Shown here: positions 37,373 through 45,800 of the stretch, in pieces
Layout of the letters: every line of letters begins with the position of its first letter
Position numbering within the stretch: the first letter of the stretch is position 1
NCBI RefSeq assembly: GCF_021602345.1
Contig: NZ_BQID01000002.1
Location: forward strand, 434,001-498,000
Length of the DNA: 64,000 bases
Direction: 5' to 3'
DNA from: Pseudomonas pharyngis
Lineage (GTDB): Bacteria; Pseudomonadota; Gammaproteobacteria; Pseudomonadales; Pseudomonadaceae
Translations under genes and position numbers: made by a program
The notes under the pieces: generated by a model
What the model was told of the DNA's origin: nothing
The model's database searches: none
The model's input: the letters and a program-made list of their open reading frames with translations, nothing else

Positions 37373-38146
37373 TCAATCTTTAAACCCTGGATCAAGACGT
37401 TCAAGCTTTCGAAGCAACCCAGGCCAAGCATCATTGCCCTCCCCAGAGGCCGCTCGCATAATTTCAACTGGAAACGTTTCTAAAATGGGCGTTGGAACTT
37501 CAACCAGTTCACAGCCATCCGCCCCTGCCATTACTTGAATACGGCATGCTTTTCTCAAATTATGATGTCGCAGAAACGCGTGCTTGGCAAAGTACCCCAA
37601 CGTCAACAAACCATGGTTGCGAAGAATAAGGTTATTATTGGCTTTCCCCAGCGACGCTTGAAGAGAAGGCATGCGCGCCTCATAGGTTTCGACGCCCTCA
37701 TAATCGTGATAAGCCAAACCATCACCAATCGCAAACGCCGCCGGTTGTGATATAGGGAGCAGCCCTCTTTTCTGGGCGGCTACGGCAGCACCGAAATCAT
37801 CATGCGTATGAATAACAAAGTTAGCATCTTCACGAACCGCATGTACCGCTTTCATTACATACCACCCCCCGATGGTAATCTCAAACGGCGTATCCGAAAC
37901 AATCTCACCATCAAGGGTGACTTTCACCAAACTGGAGGCAGTGATTTCTTCAAACAAAAACCCAAGTGGATTAAAAAGATAGTGCTCACCGATCCGCGCA
38001 GAGCAGTGAGTCAGAGACTGATCATCCCACCCCATCATTGGAACCAATCGATACATAGCAGCTAGCTCTACACGCGCCTGCCACTCCTCCTCCGAGACTT
38101 TACCCTTTAAAGATGGATACTCAACATCACCGATTTTTAGCATCAT
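37373..38146 (-). CDS. Class II aldolase/adducin-family protein
   Basis: A 257-residue protein with metal ligands His113 and His115 (VIHTHDD) and His178 (LRNHGLLTLG). The adducin-like MMGWDDQSLTHCSARIGEHYLFNP segment is present. The Glu used by fuculose-phosphate aldolase is not evident, so this belongs to the adducin-like branch. Both the ATG at 38146 and a GTG at 38149 are usable. It lies between the VOC gene and DUF1329 in the minus operon. It could act on an acyl or aldol intermediate; activity is not certain. Confidence 0.86.
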   Translation of the reverse strand: MMLKIGDVEYPSLKGKVSEEEWQARVELAAMYRLVPMMGWDDQSLTHCSARIGEHYLFNPLGFLFEEITASSLVKVTLDGEIVSDTPFEITIGGWYVMKAVHAVREDANFVIHTHDDFGAAVAAQKRGLLPISQPAAFAIGDGLAYHDYEGVETYEARMPSLQASLGKANNNLILRNHGLLTLGYFAKHAFLRHHNLRKACRIQVMAGADGCELVEVPTPILETFPVEIMRAASGEGNDAWPGLLRKLERLDPGFKD

Positions 38147-38235
38147 CACGTTTTCTCAACTTTCAGTTATATTTCGGCCTTTCAGCAACAGACCGGGCGA
38201 ATTCGTTAGAAAATTAGTTATTAGGTATTGAAAAT

Positions 38236-38763
38236 TCAGTATTCGATTAAATAAGGACTCGTGCAGTCCCAGTTTTTTGCCGCATCCTTCATGTAGCTAA
38301 ACGCCGCACTCAGAACAGGGGTCGCCTGTATCAATTCGAGCATTCCACCTGGATGAAGGTCGCAGTTAAAAAATATCGCCTCAACCCCCAGCTCTGAAAT
38401 GCAATGCTGTACGGGATCGACCCCTCGTGCCGCCAGCTTTAGTATTTCTTCTTCAAGGTCTTCGGCCAGGATCCCGACATGATGCATCCCGAACCCATTG
38501 CGCTCGACAAAGTCCCGAAAGACAGATGGCATGTCGTTATGTTGCTGGACAAGCTCAATCTGGTAGTCACCTGAGTAAGCAAACGCGAGACTGATGTCGC
38601 AATAGGCTTGCTCACCTTGATACGTGAGCTTGGAGTATTTTGCGTGCCGGGTGACAAAGAATGGTGCGACGCCGAGCTTCTCAGCCCAGTGCTTGACTGC
38701 AAGATCGATATCCTCAACGACATAGGCGATCTGCATCAGGGAACCTGTTGTACATTCAGTCAT
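38236..38763 (-). CDS. VOC-family (glyoxalase-fold) protein
   Basis: A 175-residue protein and first gene of the long minus operon; AGGAG is 7 bp before the ATG. First unit: LMQIAYVVEDIDLAVKHW, with Gln in place of His, then YQIELVQQHNDMPSV. Second unit: GMHHVGILAEDLE and GGMLELIQ. It is clearly related to the VOC gene at 23495-24043, sharing the QHNDxPSV segment, and the pair bracket the cluster. A role in isomerisation or ring opening is possible. Confidence 0.87.
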   Translation of the reverse strand: MTECTTGSLMQIAYVVEDIDLAVKHWAEKLGVAPFFVTRHAKYSKLTYQGEQAYCDISLAFAYSGDYQIELVQQHNDMPSVFRDFVERNGFGMHHVGILAEDLEEEILKLAARGVDPVQHCISELGVEAIFFNCDLHPGGMLELIQATPVLSAAFSYMKDAAKNWDCTSPYLIEY

Positions 38764-39289
38764 TGCTTTTCTCCTGTGGGCAGCCTTGATTGTGGCAAAG
38801 CTCAGCGACCCATATTTTTATTTTAGTCAGATAATATGGCCGCAAATCTGTTGAAGCAAACGAATTTTTGGGTGTAATCCACATAAATCGTCCTTGACCA
38901 GGAATTTTAGCCGTGTAAAGCTAACTTACGCCAGGTTAATGCAAAAAAAATGCCATCTCCAAGCGTGCATGTAAAGGTACATCGAATCTGGGTTTGCCTA
39001 CGGATAGCGGGCACACAAAAAGCATGAAACGCTGCCTTCCACGAACGATTTTTCTTTCGAAAAGGGAGCAACTTGATGAGTCGATGTAGTTTTTTGCACT
39101 ATTACAGTGCAAGAACTTAACAGAGAAAGCGTTCATCCAGGTCAAAGCAACCAGGTATGACGCAACGAGCAATGCCTGAGCGCTAACAAGAAGAAAATGG
39201 AGCTACGGCGAGCACTTAGCGACCCCATCCTCCACAAACAATTGCCTGCCCCCTTCACAAAAATCACAATTTTTGGTGGCCTTACTGAC
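38764..39289. promoter_or_regulatory. Divergent intergenic region with an inverted repeat
   Basis: About 525 bp between the minus operon and the MFS gene; it must hold both promoters. TTGCACT (39094-39100) and AGTGCAA (39106-39112) form a perfect 7-bp inverted repeat with a 5-nt spacer. This is a candidate operator. A 78-codon minus frame at 38936-39172 has no gene features. Confidence 0.4.
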
Positions 39290-40642
39290 ATGAACACTCA
39301 AAAACCGAAAAACCTTGTCTGGTATCCGATCTATACCATTGGAGACCTTGCATCCGGCATCTACTCGGTCACCCCTAGCATTTTGCTGATGTTCTATATG
39401 ACGAACATATTGGGTATTCCAGTAGCACTGGCAACAGCTGCGGCGTTTCTACCCAAAGTCATCGATCTATTCGCCAATCCATTTATCGGCGCACTGTCCG
39501 ACCGCACCACGACCCGACTAGGAAGACGGCGCCCTTACATGTTGTTTGCTGCGTTGACAATCCTGCCAAGTTTTGCCTTGATCTGGGTATCGCCATTCTC
39601 TTCGGCAACGGTCTCTGCTTTCTTTGTGATCGGTGCCTTCAGCATCTGCACTGTCTGTTTTTCTTGTTTTCCCGTGACGTTCCTGGCGCTTAATTCAGAA
39701 ATCGCAACCGATTACCATGATCGAACATCGCTGAACTCCTACCGGACGATGTACTCGATGGTGGGATGTCTTCTAGCGGGTGCTGGTGCTCCCCTCATTG
39801 TGGAGCATTTTGGTGGAGGCAAAGATGGTTATGCCGCTATGGGGATAGCGATGGGAGCAGTAATGGCCGTTGCCACGATGATTACTTTCGTTACCGCTCG
39901 TGAGCCAGCTCGAAAAAATACAACTACCCCACCTTCTTTTCGTCAGATTTGGACCTCAATCTCAAGTAACCGTCCTTTTCTTCTGCTTTTATCTGCGTAT
40001 TTCCTACACATCGTCGGAGCAGGAGTTACTGGGGCTGCCTTAGCCTATTTCGTAGCCTACATCCTGCAACGTGATACCGACTTCCTTGCACTTCTGTTTC
40101 TGCTCTCATTTGGTACATCAGTGCTAGTGATACCACTTTATGTCTGGCTGGGGAGGCTGGTCGGAAAATTTTACGCTTACATTACTGGCTTATGCTTGAT
40201 TGTCATCTTCTCCACTGCCTATTTTTTTGTGGGCGCCACCACTCCACTTACCACTCTTCTAGCAGTAGTGACCCTTGCAAGTATGCACGAGGGAGGCATT
40301 CAAGTTTTTACCTTCTCAATGCTGGCAGACTGCATTCGAGAAAACACTACATCAGACACTGAGCTAACAACGGAAGCTATGTACAACGGCATTTTTATTG
40401 CGGGAGAAAAGCTAGGATTCGCCACAGGAGCCCTTTTGAGCGGCGCGATTTTCATGGCCACCGGTTTGGTCGAAACGACTGAAGGCTTCATCGACCAGCC
40501 GGGAAGCGCACTTTCAGGGATTAGCATGTCTGTTTCACTTATTCCCGCGGCGTTGAACCTCATAGCAGCCCTGATTTTCATTTTTTACAAAGCATTTGAT
40601 CAACGAGTCGTAAAATTAAACGCGTGCATCACAACTTCTTAA
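39290..40642 (+). CDS. MFS transporter, GPH (glycoside-pentoside-hexuronide):cation symporter type
   Basis: A 450-residue transporter with about 12 hydrophobic segments. NPFIGALSDRTTTRLGRRRPYMLF is the GPH-type loop motif, and VFTFSMLADCIREN with a GxxxGA-type helix follows in the second half. The ATG at 39290 is chosen over 39197 because it gives the normal N-terminus ahead of IYTIGDLASGIYSVTPS. It is divergent from the long minus operon. It likely imports the pathway's substrate or a polar derivative. Confidence 0.88.
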   Translation: MNTQKPKNLVWYPIYTIGDLASGIYSVTPSILLMFYMTNILGIPVALATAAAFLPKVIDLFANPFIGALSDRTTTRLGRRRPYMLFAALTILPSFALIWVSPFSSATVSAFFVIGAFSICTVCFSCFPVTFLALNSEIATDYHDRTSLNSYRTMYSMVGCLLAGAGAPLIVEHFGGGKDGYAAMGIAMGAVMAVATMITFVTAREPARKNTTTPPSFRQIWTSISSNRPFLLLLSAYFLHIVGAGVTGAALAYFVAYILQRDTDFLALLFLLSFGTSVLVIPLYVWLGRLVGKFYAYITGLCLIVIFSTAYFFVGATTPLTTLLAVVTLASMHEGGIQVFTFSMLADCIRENTTSDTELTTEAMYNGIFIAGEKLGFATGALLSGAIFMATGLVETTEGFIDQPGSALSGISMSVSLIPAALNLIAALIFIFYKAFDQRVVKLNACITTS

Positions 40643-40678
40643 AATTGTCATCGCAGCCTGGATCATGCAACCAATGAC

Positions 40679-40708
40679 AACCCTTTGCCTGTTAGGGAAA
40701 GGGTTTTT
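40679..40708 (+). terminator. Rho-independent terminator after the MFS gene
   Basis: AACCCTTT / AAAGGGTT stem with an 11-nt loop and a following T-run, starting 37 bp past the MFS stop. Confidence 0.7.
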
Positions 40709-40760
40709 AATCATTAACACCTCTATTGAAAGTTTTTTCTTCAACCTATAAATCTCACTA

Positions 40761-41455
40761 GTGCATTGTTCTCGAAATGATTTACTTAGTATTTACTATA
40801 TCCGCCCCCTCACGCACTAGTTGAGCTTTGCTCAGTTGCTACGCTCCCTTAGCACTCCAAACGCAGAGGGTCGGCTCAGCGTCGCCTGACGCCAAGAACG
40901 TTGTAATGGATCTCTTCAGCTCAAGCACAGAAGCAAATTTGCCATCACGGATGTACGCCGCAGTGTCTTGAGAGAAGCGCTTCTCCACGCTCATACATGA
41001 GCAGCACGGCCCATGGTTTATGGGCGGTGGTCGAGGAAATGCCCGCCGCCCTTGCCATGCTCTGATAGCTCCAGCACGGTTTCCCGATGCAAGGTCGCTT
41101 GACCTGTTCCAAGACACCGCGGACGGCCGCCGAAGGCAATGATGATTTGCGTCCCAACTTGTCGTCCAACGGTTGATGTGCCTGGAAACACTGAACGACT
41201 GAGTAATTGTTGTGCAGGAGAAGCCGCTCAGCCGCGCAATGTTATCTCGGGTTTCGCTTTCGGCGGCCAATAGGATTATGCCTACACGCCCACCCTCCCT
41301 GTACGCGACGGTCGCAGAGCGGACTCGCCGTTTCAGCTTAATTGTTTCTTCGGTGGAAGCGTTATGTCCGGAGCGCCACTGCAGGCTCCCCAAGGCAAGG
41401 ATGACGGTTAAAGTTTAGAGGAGATTATCAATAACTTATTTCGAGAACGGCACAC
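40761..41455. mobile_element. Deleted IS630-family insertion sequence with terminal repeats
   Basis: The left end GTGCATTGTTCTCGAAAT (40761-40778) and the right end, read on the minus strand, GTGTGCCGTTCTCGAAAT (41455-41438) match across the core GTTCTCGAAAT and at the outer GTG. Between them lies a broken IS630-type transposase frame. The interval is about 695 bp, compared with roughly 1.1 kb for intact members, so about 400 bp is missing. No clean TA duplication remains on the right side. It sits at the right edge of the catabolic cluster. Confidence 0.72.
40839..41393 (-). pseudogene. IS630-type transposase remnant
   Basis: N-terminal part in the 184-codon frame: KRRVRSATVAYREGGRVGIILLAAES is the IS630 helix-turn-helix start. 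The next part continues in another frame (40945-41169) as SSLPSAAVRGVLEQVKRP and SYQSMARAAGISSTTAH. The C-terminal IRDGKFASVLELKRSITTFL returns to the first frame. The DDE catalytic core is missing, so the protein is inactive. Confidence 0.75.
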
Positions 41456-41525
41456 TGGCTTGACCATCGGACCGGGTCAACAGGGAAATCAACCGCCAAT
41501 ACACGATAAACATATAACTGGAGGC

Positions 41526-42701
41526 CTACATCGGAAATTCCGCGCTGATCAGCGTGCCACCCTGTGCGCGATTGCTAGCAGCAATGGTGCCGCCATGAGC
41601 CTGGCAGATCGCACGGGCGATGGACAGGCCTAACCCGCTACCGCCCGAATAACGCGCCCTGGAGCGCTCCGCCCGCCAGAAGCGGTCAAATACACTGTCC
41701 AGGTGCTGTGTTTCAATACCCGGCCCTCGGTCACCGATCTCAATCACAACGCGCTCTTCGAATTGACGCGCCATGATGTCCAATTCCCCGCCCCCTGCAG
41801 CATAGCGCAACAGGTTGTCGACCAGGATATTCAGCACCTGGCCAAGTCGATCGCGATCGGCATGGATACGAAACCCGTCCGCAATACTTACCTGCGTTTG
41901 CACGCCTGCCTCATCCAAATACGGCTGGAACCAGGCCAGCCGTTCGCTCACCAAAGCCGCCAGGGAAAAGTCGCTGCATTCAAGCACTAGCCGCCCCGCC
42001 CTGGCCATAGACAACAGATGCAGATCATCCACCAGTTTCCTGAGTTGATCGAGTTGTCGCTTGACCATGCCCAACTGCGCAGCGTTACTGGGGAAGACCT
42101 CATCAAGCATGCCCTGCACGCGCCCCATGGCGGCATTCAACGGTGTCCGCAGTTCGTGGGCGATGACCGCGCTGGACTCATGCACATCCCGCTCATAACG
42201 CTCCAATTGCGTCGTCATGCTGTTGAAGTCGCTGACCAGCCGTTGCAGCTCGTCGGGGGTGTGTGGATGACTCGGCAGCCGCGTGAAGAAATCACCGCCG
42301 GCGACCCGACGCGCGCCCTGGGCTATTGCCGAGAACTGGCTGGACAAGGGGCGCGAAAACCACAAGCCACAGACGATGATGATCGGGATGGCGGCCAGCA
42401 CCAGACCGACCAAGATCAGCCAGTCACGATTGGCGATGTTCGGCTGGAAGAACTCCACCGGGTAATATTCGGCAACCAGCTGGCGCAAGCGTACCTCGTT
42501 GAGCTGCGGCTCGGCGCGCAGTTGTAGCAACTCCTTGCGCGCCGCCGGCGGCAAGTGTTGCAAAAAATACCGGTCAGACAGTTTGAAGTTGATCCACATG
42601 CACAAGGCGATAGCCACCACGGCGCCGATCGCCAACAGGCTCATGCGCATGCCGACCCAGCGCCACAAAGGTTTGTCGTTGACCCGTGATTGCTCAAGCA
42701 T
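41526..42701 (-). CDS. Sensor histidine kinase
   Basis: A 391-residue membrane kinase. It has membrane helices near residues 20-37 and 93-113 with a short periplasmic part between them, then a HAMP segment. The phosphoacceptor His182 is in IAHELRTPLNA, with an N-box LVDNLLRYA, G1 IGDRGPGI and G2 GGSGLGLSIA. It starts 5 bp after the stop of the response regulator and so forms one operon with it. It is the partner kinase for control of the efflux operon next to it. Confidence 0.93.
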   Translation of the reverse strand: MLEQSRVNDKPLWRWVGMRMSLLAIGAVVAIALCMWINFKLSDRYFLQHLPPAARKELLQLRAEPQLNEVRLRQLVAEYYPVEFFQPNIANRDWLILVGLVLAAIPIIIVCGLWFSRPLSSQFSAIAQGARRVAGGDFFTRLPSHPHTPDELQRLVSDFNSMTTQLERYERDVHESSAVIAHELRTPLNAAMGRVQGMLDEVFPSNAAQLGMVKRQLDQLRKLVDDLHLLSMARAGRLVLECSDFSLAALVSERLAWFQPYLDEAGVQTQVSIADGFRIHADRDRLGQVLNILVDNLLRYAAGGGELDIMARQFEERVVIEIGDRGPGIETQHLDSVFDRFWRAERSRARYSGGSGLGLSIARAICQAHGGTIAASNRAQGGTLISAEFPM

Positions 42702-42706
42702 GCTGC

Positions 42707-43396
42707 TTACCGGAACCGATAGCCAATGGAGCGCACTGTCACCAACACCCCGGCGATGCCATGGGTTTCGAGCTTGCGCCGAAGGTTATGCACGTGGGCG
42801 TCGACGACGCGGGCCAGGGCTTCGCTTTCCGGCAGGCAGATTTCCAGCAACTCATCGCGTGTGAAGGCCTTGGAGGGAGTCTTGAGCAACGTGACCAGCA
42901 GCTTGAATTCAGTCGGCGTGAGGTCCAGCAACTGCGATGGCATACCACAGTGCTCAATGGCCGCAGTAAAAGCGGCAAGGTCCACCCGCAGGTTCTCATG
43001 GCGCAGCAGTTGTTCTACCGGCTGGCTGCCCGCGGTACGCCGCAACACCGCATGCACCCGCGCTACCACCTCTCGCGGGCTGTAGGGCTTGACCACATAG
43101 TCGTCCGCGCCATAACGCAAAGCGCCGAGCTTTTCCGGTTCGTCGCCCATGGCCGTGACCATGATCACCGGCGTGTCACTGCTGCGACGCACGGCGGACA
43201 GCACCTCAGTGCCACTCAAGCGCGGCAGCATCACGTCGAGCAATATCAGATCGGGGCACCAACTTTCGTGCAGGTCCAACCCGCGTCGGCCGTCTTCCGC
43301 CAAGGCCACCTCAAAGCCATCCCGGCGCAGATAGGCCTCCAGAATATTGGCGCTGTCAGCGTCGTCTTCGACGATAAGGATACGTTTTCCTGACAC
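42707..43396 (-). CDS. OmpR-family response regulator
   Basis: A 229-residue regulator: receiver domain with acidic residues EDD (10-12), phospho-Asp54 in LILLDVMLP, and Lys in VKPYSP. The C-terminal winged helix has LTPTEFKLLVTLL, a VDAHVHNLRRKL recognition helix and VRSIGYRF. It resembles BaeR-type regulators. It is divergent from the NodT gene over 97 bp, the natural place for its target promoter. Confidence 0.94.
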   Translation of the reverse strand: MSGKRILIVEDDADSANILEAYLRRDGFEVALAEDGRRGLDLHESWCPDLILLDVMLPRLSGTEVLSAVRRSSDTPVIMVTAMGDEPEKLGALRYGADDYVVKPYSPREVVARVHAVLRRTAGSQPVEQLLRHENLRVDLAAFTAAIEHCGMPSQLLDLTPTEFKLLVTLLKTPSKAFTRDELLEICLPESEALARVVDAHVHNLRRKLETHGIAGVLVTVRSIGYRFR

Positions 43397-43493
43397 AAAG
43401 AAGCCCCTTGATGAAACCTTGATAATTCACGAACGGTTTATTGAAAGTCCACTGCCAGTATTGCCTTACGCCAAACTTTCGCGAACCGATCCT

Positions 43494-44975
43494 ATGCCGA
43501 CAAGTGCACCGCTGTCCAAGCCTATCAAACTGCCTGAACGCCTCGGCGCGGTTTTGCTGCTGGTCGGCATGCTGGCCGGCTGTTCGCTGGCTCCGGCGTA
43601 CCAGACGCCAGCGCTGCCGGTGCCAGACAACCTGCAAGGCGCACCCACTACCGGCGTGCCTTCGACCATGACCCACGAAGTAGAAAAGCTTTCCGAGGAA
43701 GAAAAACAGCTGCTGGCCGGGCTGGATTCATCGGCGCAGTTACCCCAGTTGGTTGATCAGGCCCTGAACTACAATCGCGACCTGCGCCTGGCGTTATTGC
43801 GTGTCGAACAGGCTCGTGCCCAGTACGGCATTTCCCGCGCCGACCGCTGGCCCACGACGGCACTAGGGCTGCAACGCAACCGCCAGCACTTGCACGACAA
43901 GGCTGCCGACGAGCGTTATGGGCAGGACATCGCAGTGGCCTCCTTGGGGGTATCGGACTTCGAGCTGGATTTTTTCGGCAGGGTCCGCAGCCTGGCCGAC
44001 GCTGCGCAGCATGACTACCTGGCGACGCGCTACGGCGCCCTGGCCACGCGCAAGGCGCTGATCGTCGAAGTAGCCCGACTGTATTTGCAGGAGCGCTTGC
44101 AAGCAGGCGTGCAGGCCGACACGCAGTCCATTTCCGACAACCAAAACCAGCTGCTTAGCATGCTCGTCGGCCAGCAAAAGGAAGGCCTGGTAGCCCAGGA
44201 CACCGTCGACACCCAACACATCGAGGTTCGTCGCGCCACCCAGCAATTGCAGGATGCAAGCGCTGACCACGAGCGCGCATTGCAGGCGCTGTCGTGGGTC
44301 ACCGGTTATCAGGCCGCCCCTTCGACAGAGACGGCGCAAATCTCCGTCATCTACCTGGAAACCCCATCATGGCTGGTCGAACTGTCCTCACAGCGACTGT
44401 TGCAGCGGTTCGATGTGCGCCAATGCGAAGAGGCCCTGCGCGCAGCGAATGCCAACATCGGTGCCGCGCGTGCAGCGTTCTTTCCCTCGATCACCTTGAG
44501 CACCGGTGCCGGCATCGCCAGCCCGCACTTGAGCAGCTTGTTTTCATCCGGCAGCGGCGCGTGGCTGTTCACGCCGCAACTGAACCTGCCGCTGTTCGAC
44601 GGTGGCCGCAACCAGGCCAACCTGGACCTGGCCACAGCTCGCCGCCAATCAGCCGTCGCCCAATACGAAAAGACCGTACAGGACGCCTTCCGCGAAATCG
44701 CCGACCTGTTGAGCCAACGCCAACGAGCCTTGGCCAACGCCACCACGCAAATCGATCTGGAGGCGTTTACGGCACTGAAGGCCAAGCGCCTCGACCAACA
44801 GATTACCGCCGGTGCGGCCGCGCGCTCGGAACACCTGGCCGCTGCAATTCGCCTGGCCGAATCCGCCATAGAGGTACGCAAGGCGGCCCACCAGTTGCTA
44901 TTCAACCGCCTGGCGCTATATCGCGCGCTGTCCGGCGCACCGCTGTTTTCCTCCGCAGAAAGGGTTTCACCATGA
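43494..44975 (+). CDS. NodT/OprM-type outer-membrane efflux lipoprotein (TolC family)
   Basis: A 493-residue outer-membrane factor. The ATG at 43494 gives a lipoprotein signal with lipobox LAGC (GAVLLLVGMLAGC). Two coiled-coil repeats are visible, for example LVDQALNYNRDLRLALLRVEQARAQ and ANANIGAARAAFFPSITLS. Its stop overlaps the next gene's ATG (ATGA), so the operon is translationally coupled. It forms the outer-membrane exit for the pump encoded by the adaptor and RND permease downstream. Confidence 0.93.
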   Translation: MPTSAPLSKPIKLPERLGAVLLLVGMLAGCSLAPAYQTPALPVPDNLQGAPTTGVPSTMTHEVEKLSEEEKQLLAGLDSSAQLPQLVDQALNYNRDLRLALLRVEQARAQYGISRADRWPTTALGLQRNRQHLHDKAADERYGQDIAVASLGVSDFELDFFGRVRSLADAAQHDYLATRYGALATRKALIVEVARLYLQERLQAGVQADTQSISDNQNQLLSMLVGQQKEGLVAQDTVDTQHIEVRRATQQLQDASADHERALQALSWVTGYQAAPSTETAQISVIYLETPSWLVELSSQRLLQRFDVRQCEEALRAANANIGAARAAFFPSITLSTGAGIASPHLSSLFSSGSGAWLFTPQLNLPLFDGGRNQANLDLATARRQSAVAQYEKTVQDAFREIADLLSQRQRALANATTQIDLEAFTALKAKRLDQQITAGAAARSEHLAAAIRLAESAIEVRKAAHQLLFNRLALYRALSGAPLFSSAERVSP

Positions 44976-45784
44976 ACTTGACCACTCCCCCTACCCTCCA
45001 CGTGCTGTGGAGCGCCGCCCTGCTAACCTGCAGCACACTCATGAGCAACGTCCAGGCGGCCGATGCCACTCCGGCAGCCGACAAAACCACGGCTACCCTC
45101 GGGCTTGGCATGGGCGTCACGCCTCGCTACATGGGCGCCGACCGTTACCGCGCACTCGTGTTGCCGATGTTCAGTCTCCAGCACGGGGTACTGTTTGCCG
45201 ACACCACCCGTGGCGTGGGCCTGCAATTTCAATCCGACAGCGGTTTCGGCGCCAGCATGGCGATCAACTACGACCTGGGCCGCAAGGAAAAGGACAACAC
45301 CACACGCCCGGGCGGACGCGAGTTGAATGGCCTGGGTGATATCAACGGCGCAACCGTCGCCGACTTCACCCTCAGCCAGCAACTGTTCGACTGGCTGTCG
45401 GTCAGCGGCGAAGCCGAACTGCGCATGGCCGGCGAGCATCGCGGCAACCGCTACCGATTCGGCCTGGAAGGCATCCTGTTCCACTCTGACAGCGATACCC
45501 TGGCCCTGGACGTCGACGCCCATGCTGGTGATGGCCGCTACAACCAGACCTTCTTCGGCGTCACCCAGGCACAGAGCCAACGCTCGCTCTACGGGCGATA
45601 TGACGCCGACGCCGGGATCTATGCCTACTCCGCCGCCTTGAACTGGCAACACACCCTGGACGCGCACTGGTCGACGCTGGTAAGCCTCACGCTGACCCAT
45701 TACGCCGACCAGGCCCGCAAGAGCCCGTTGGTCATGCGTAATAATGCAGGCCTTGGCATGTTCGCAATCAACTACACCTTCTAA
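44972..45784 (+). CDS. MipA/OmpV-family outer-membrane protein
   Basis: A 270-residue barrel protein with a signal peptide ending in NVQAAD. GLGMGVTPRYMGADRYRALVLPMFSLQHG at the start and a terminal MFAINYTF match the MipA/OmpV family. It sits between the NodT gene (ATGA overlap) and the adaptor gene (16 bp). MipA in E. coli links murein enzymes; OmpV-type members are porins. Its presence inside a tripartite efflux operon is unusual. Confidence 0.88.
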   Translation: MNLTTPPTLHVLWSAALLTCSTLMSNVQAADATPAADKTTATLGLGMGVTPRYMGADRYRALVLPMFSLQHGVLFADTTRGVGLQFQSDSGFGASMAINYDLGRKEKDNTTRPGGRELNGLGDINGATVADFTLSQQLFDWLSVSGEAELRMAGEHRGNRYRFGLEGILFHSDSDTLALDVDAHAGDGRYNQTFFGVTQAQSQRSLYGRYDADAGIYAYSAALNWQHTLDAHWSTLVSLTLTHYADQARKSPLVMRNNAGLGMFAINYTF

Positions 45785-45800
45785 TATCGAGGTCCCAGGC

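Noticed and set aside
38936-39172. 78-codon minus frame in the divergent promoter region
   Set aside because: It lacks a ribosome binding site, has unusual composition, and contains the inverted repeat that is better read as an operator.
44294-44971. Upstream extension of the MipA frame into the NodT gene
   Set aside because: The signal peptide beginning at 44972 and the ATGA overlap with NodT mark the true start.
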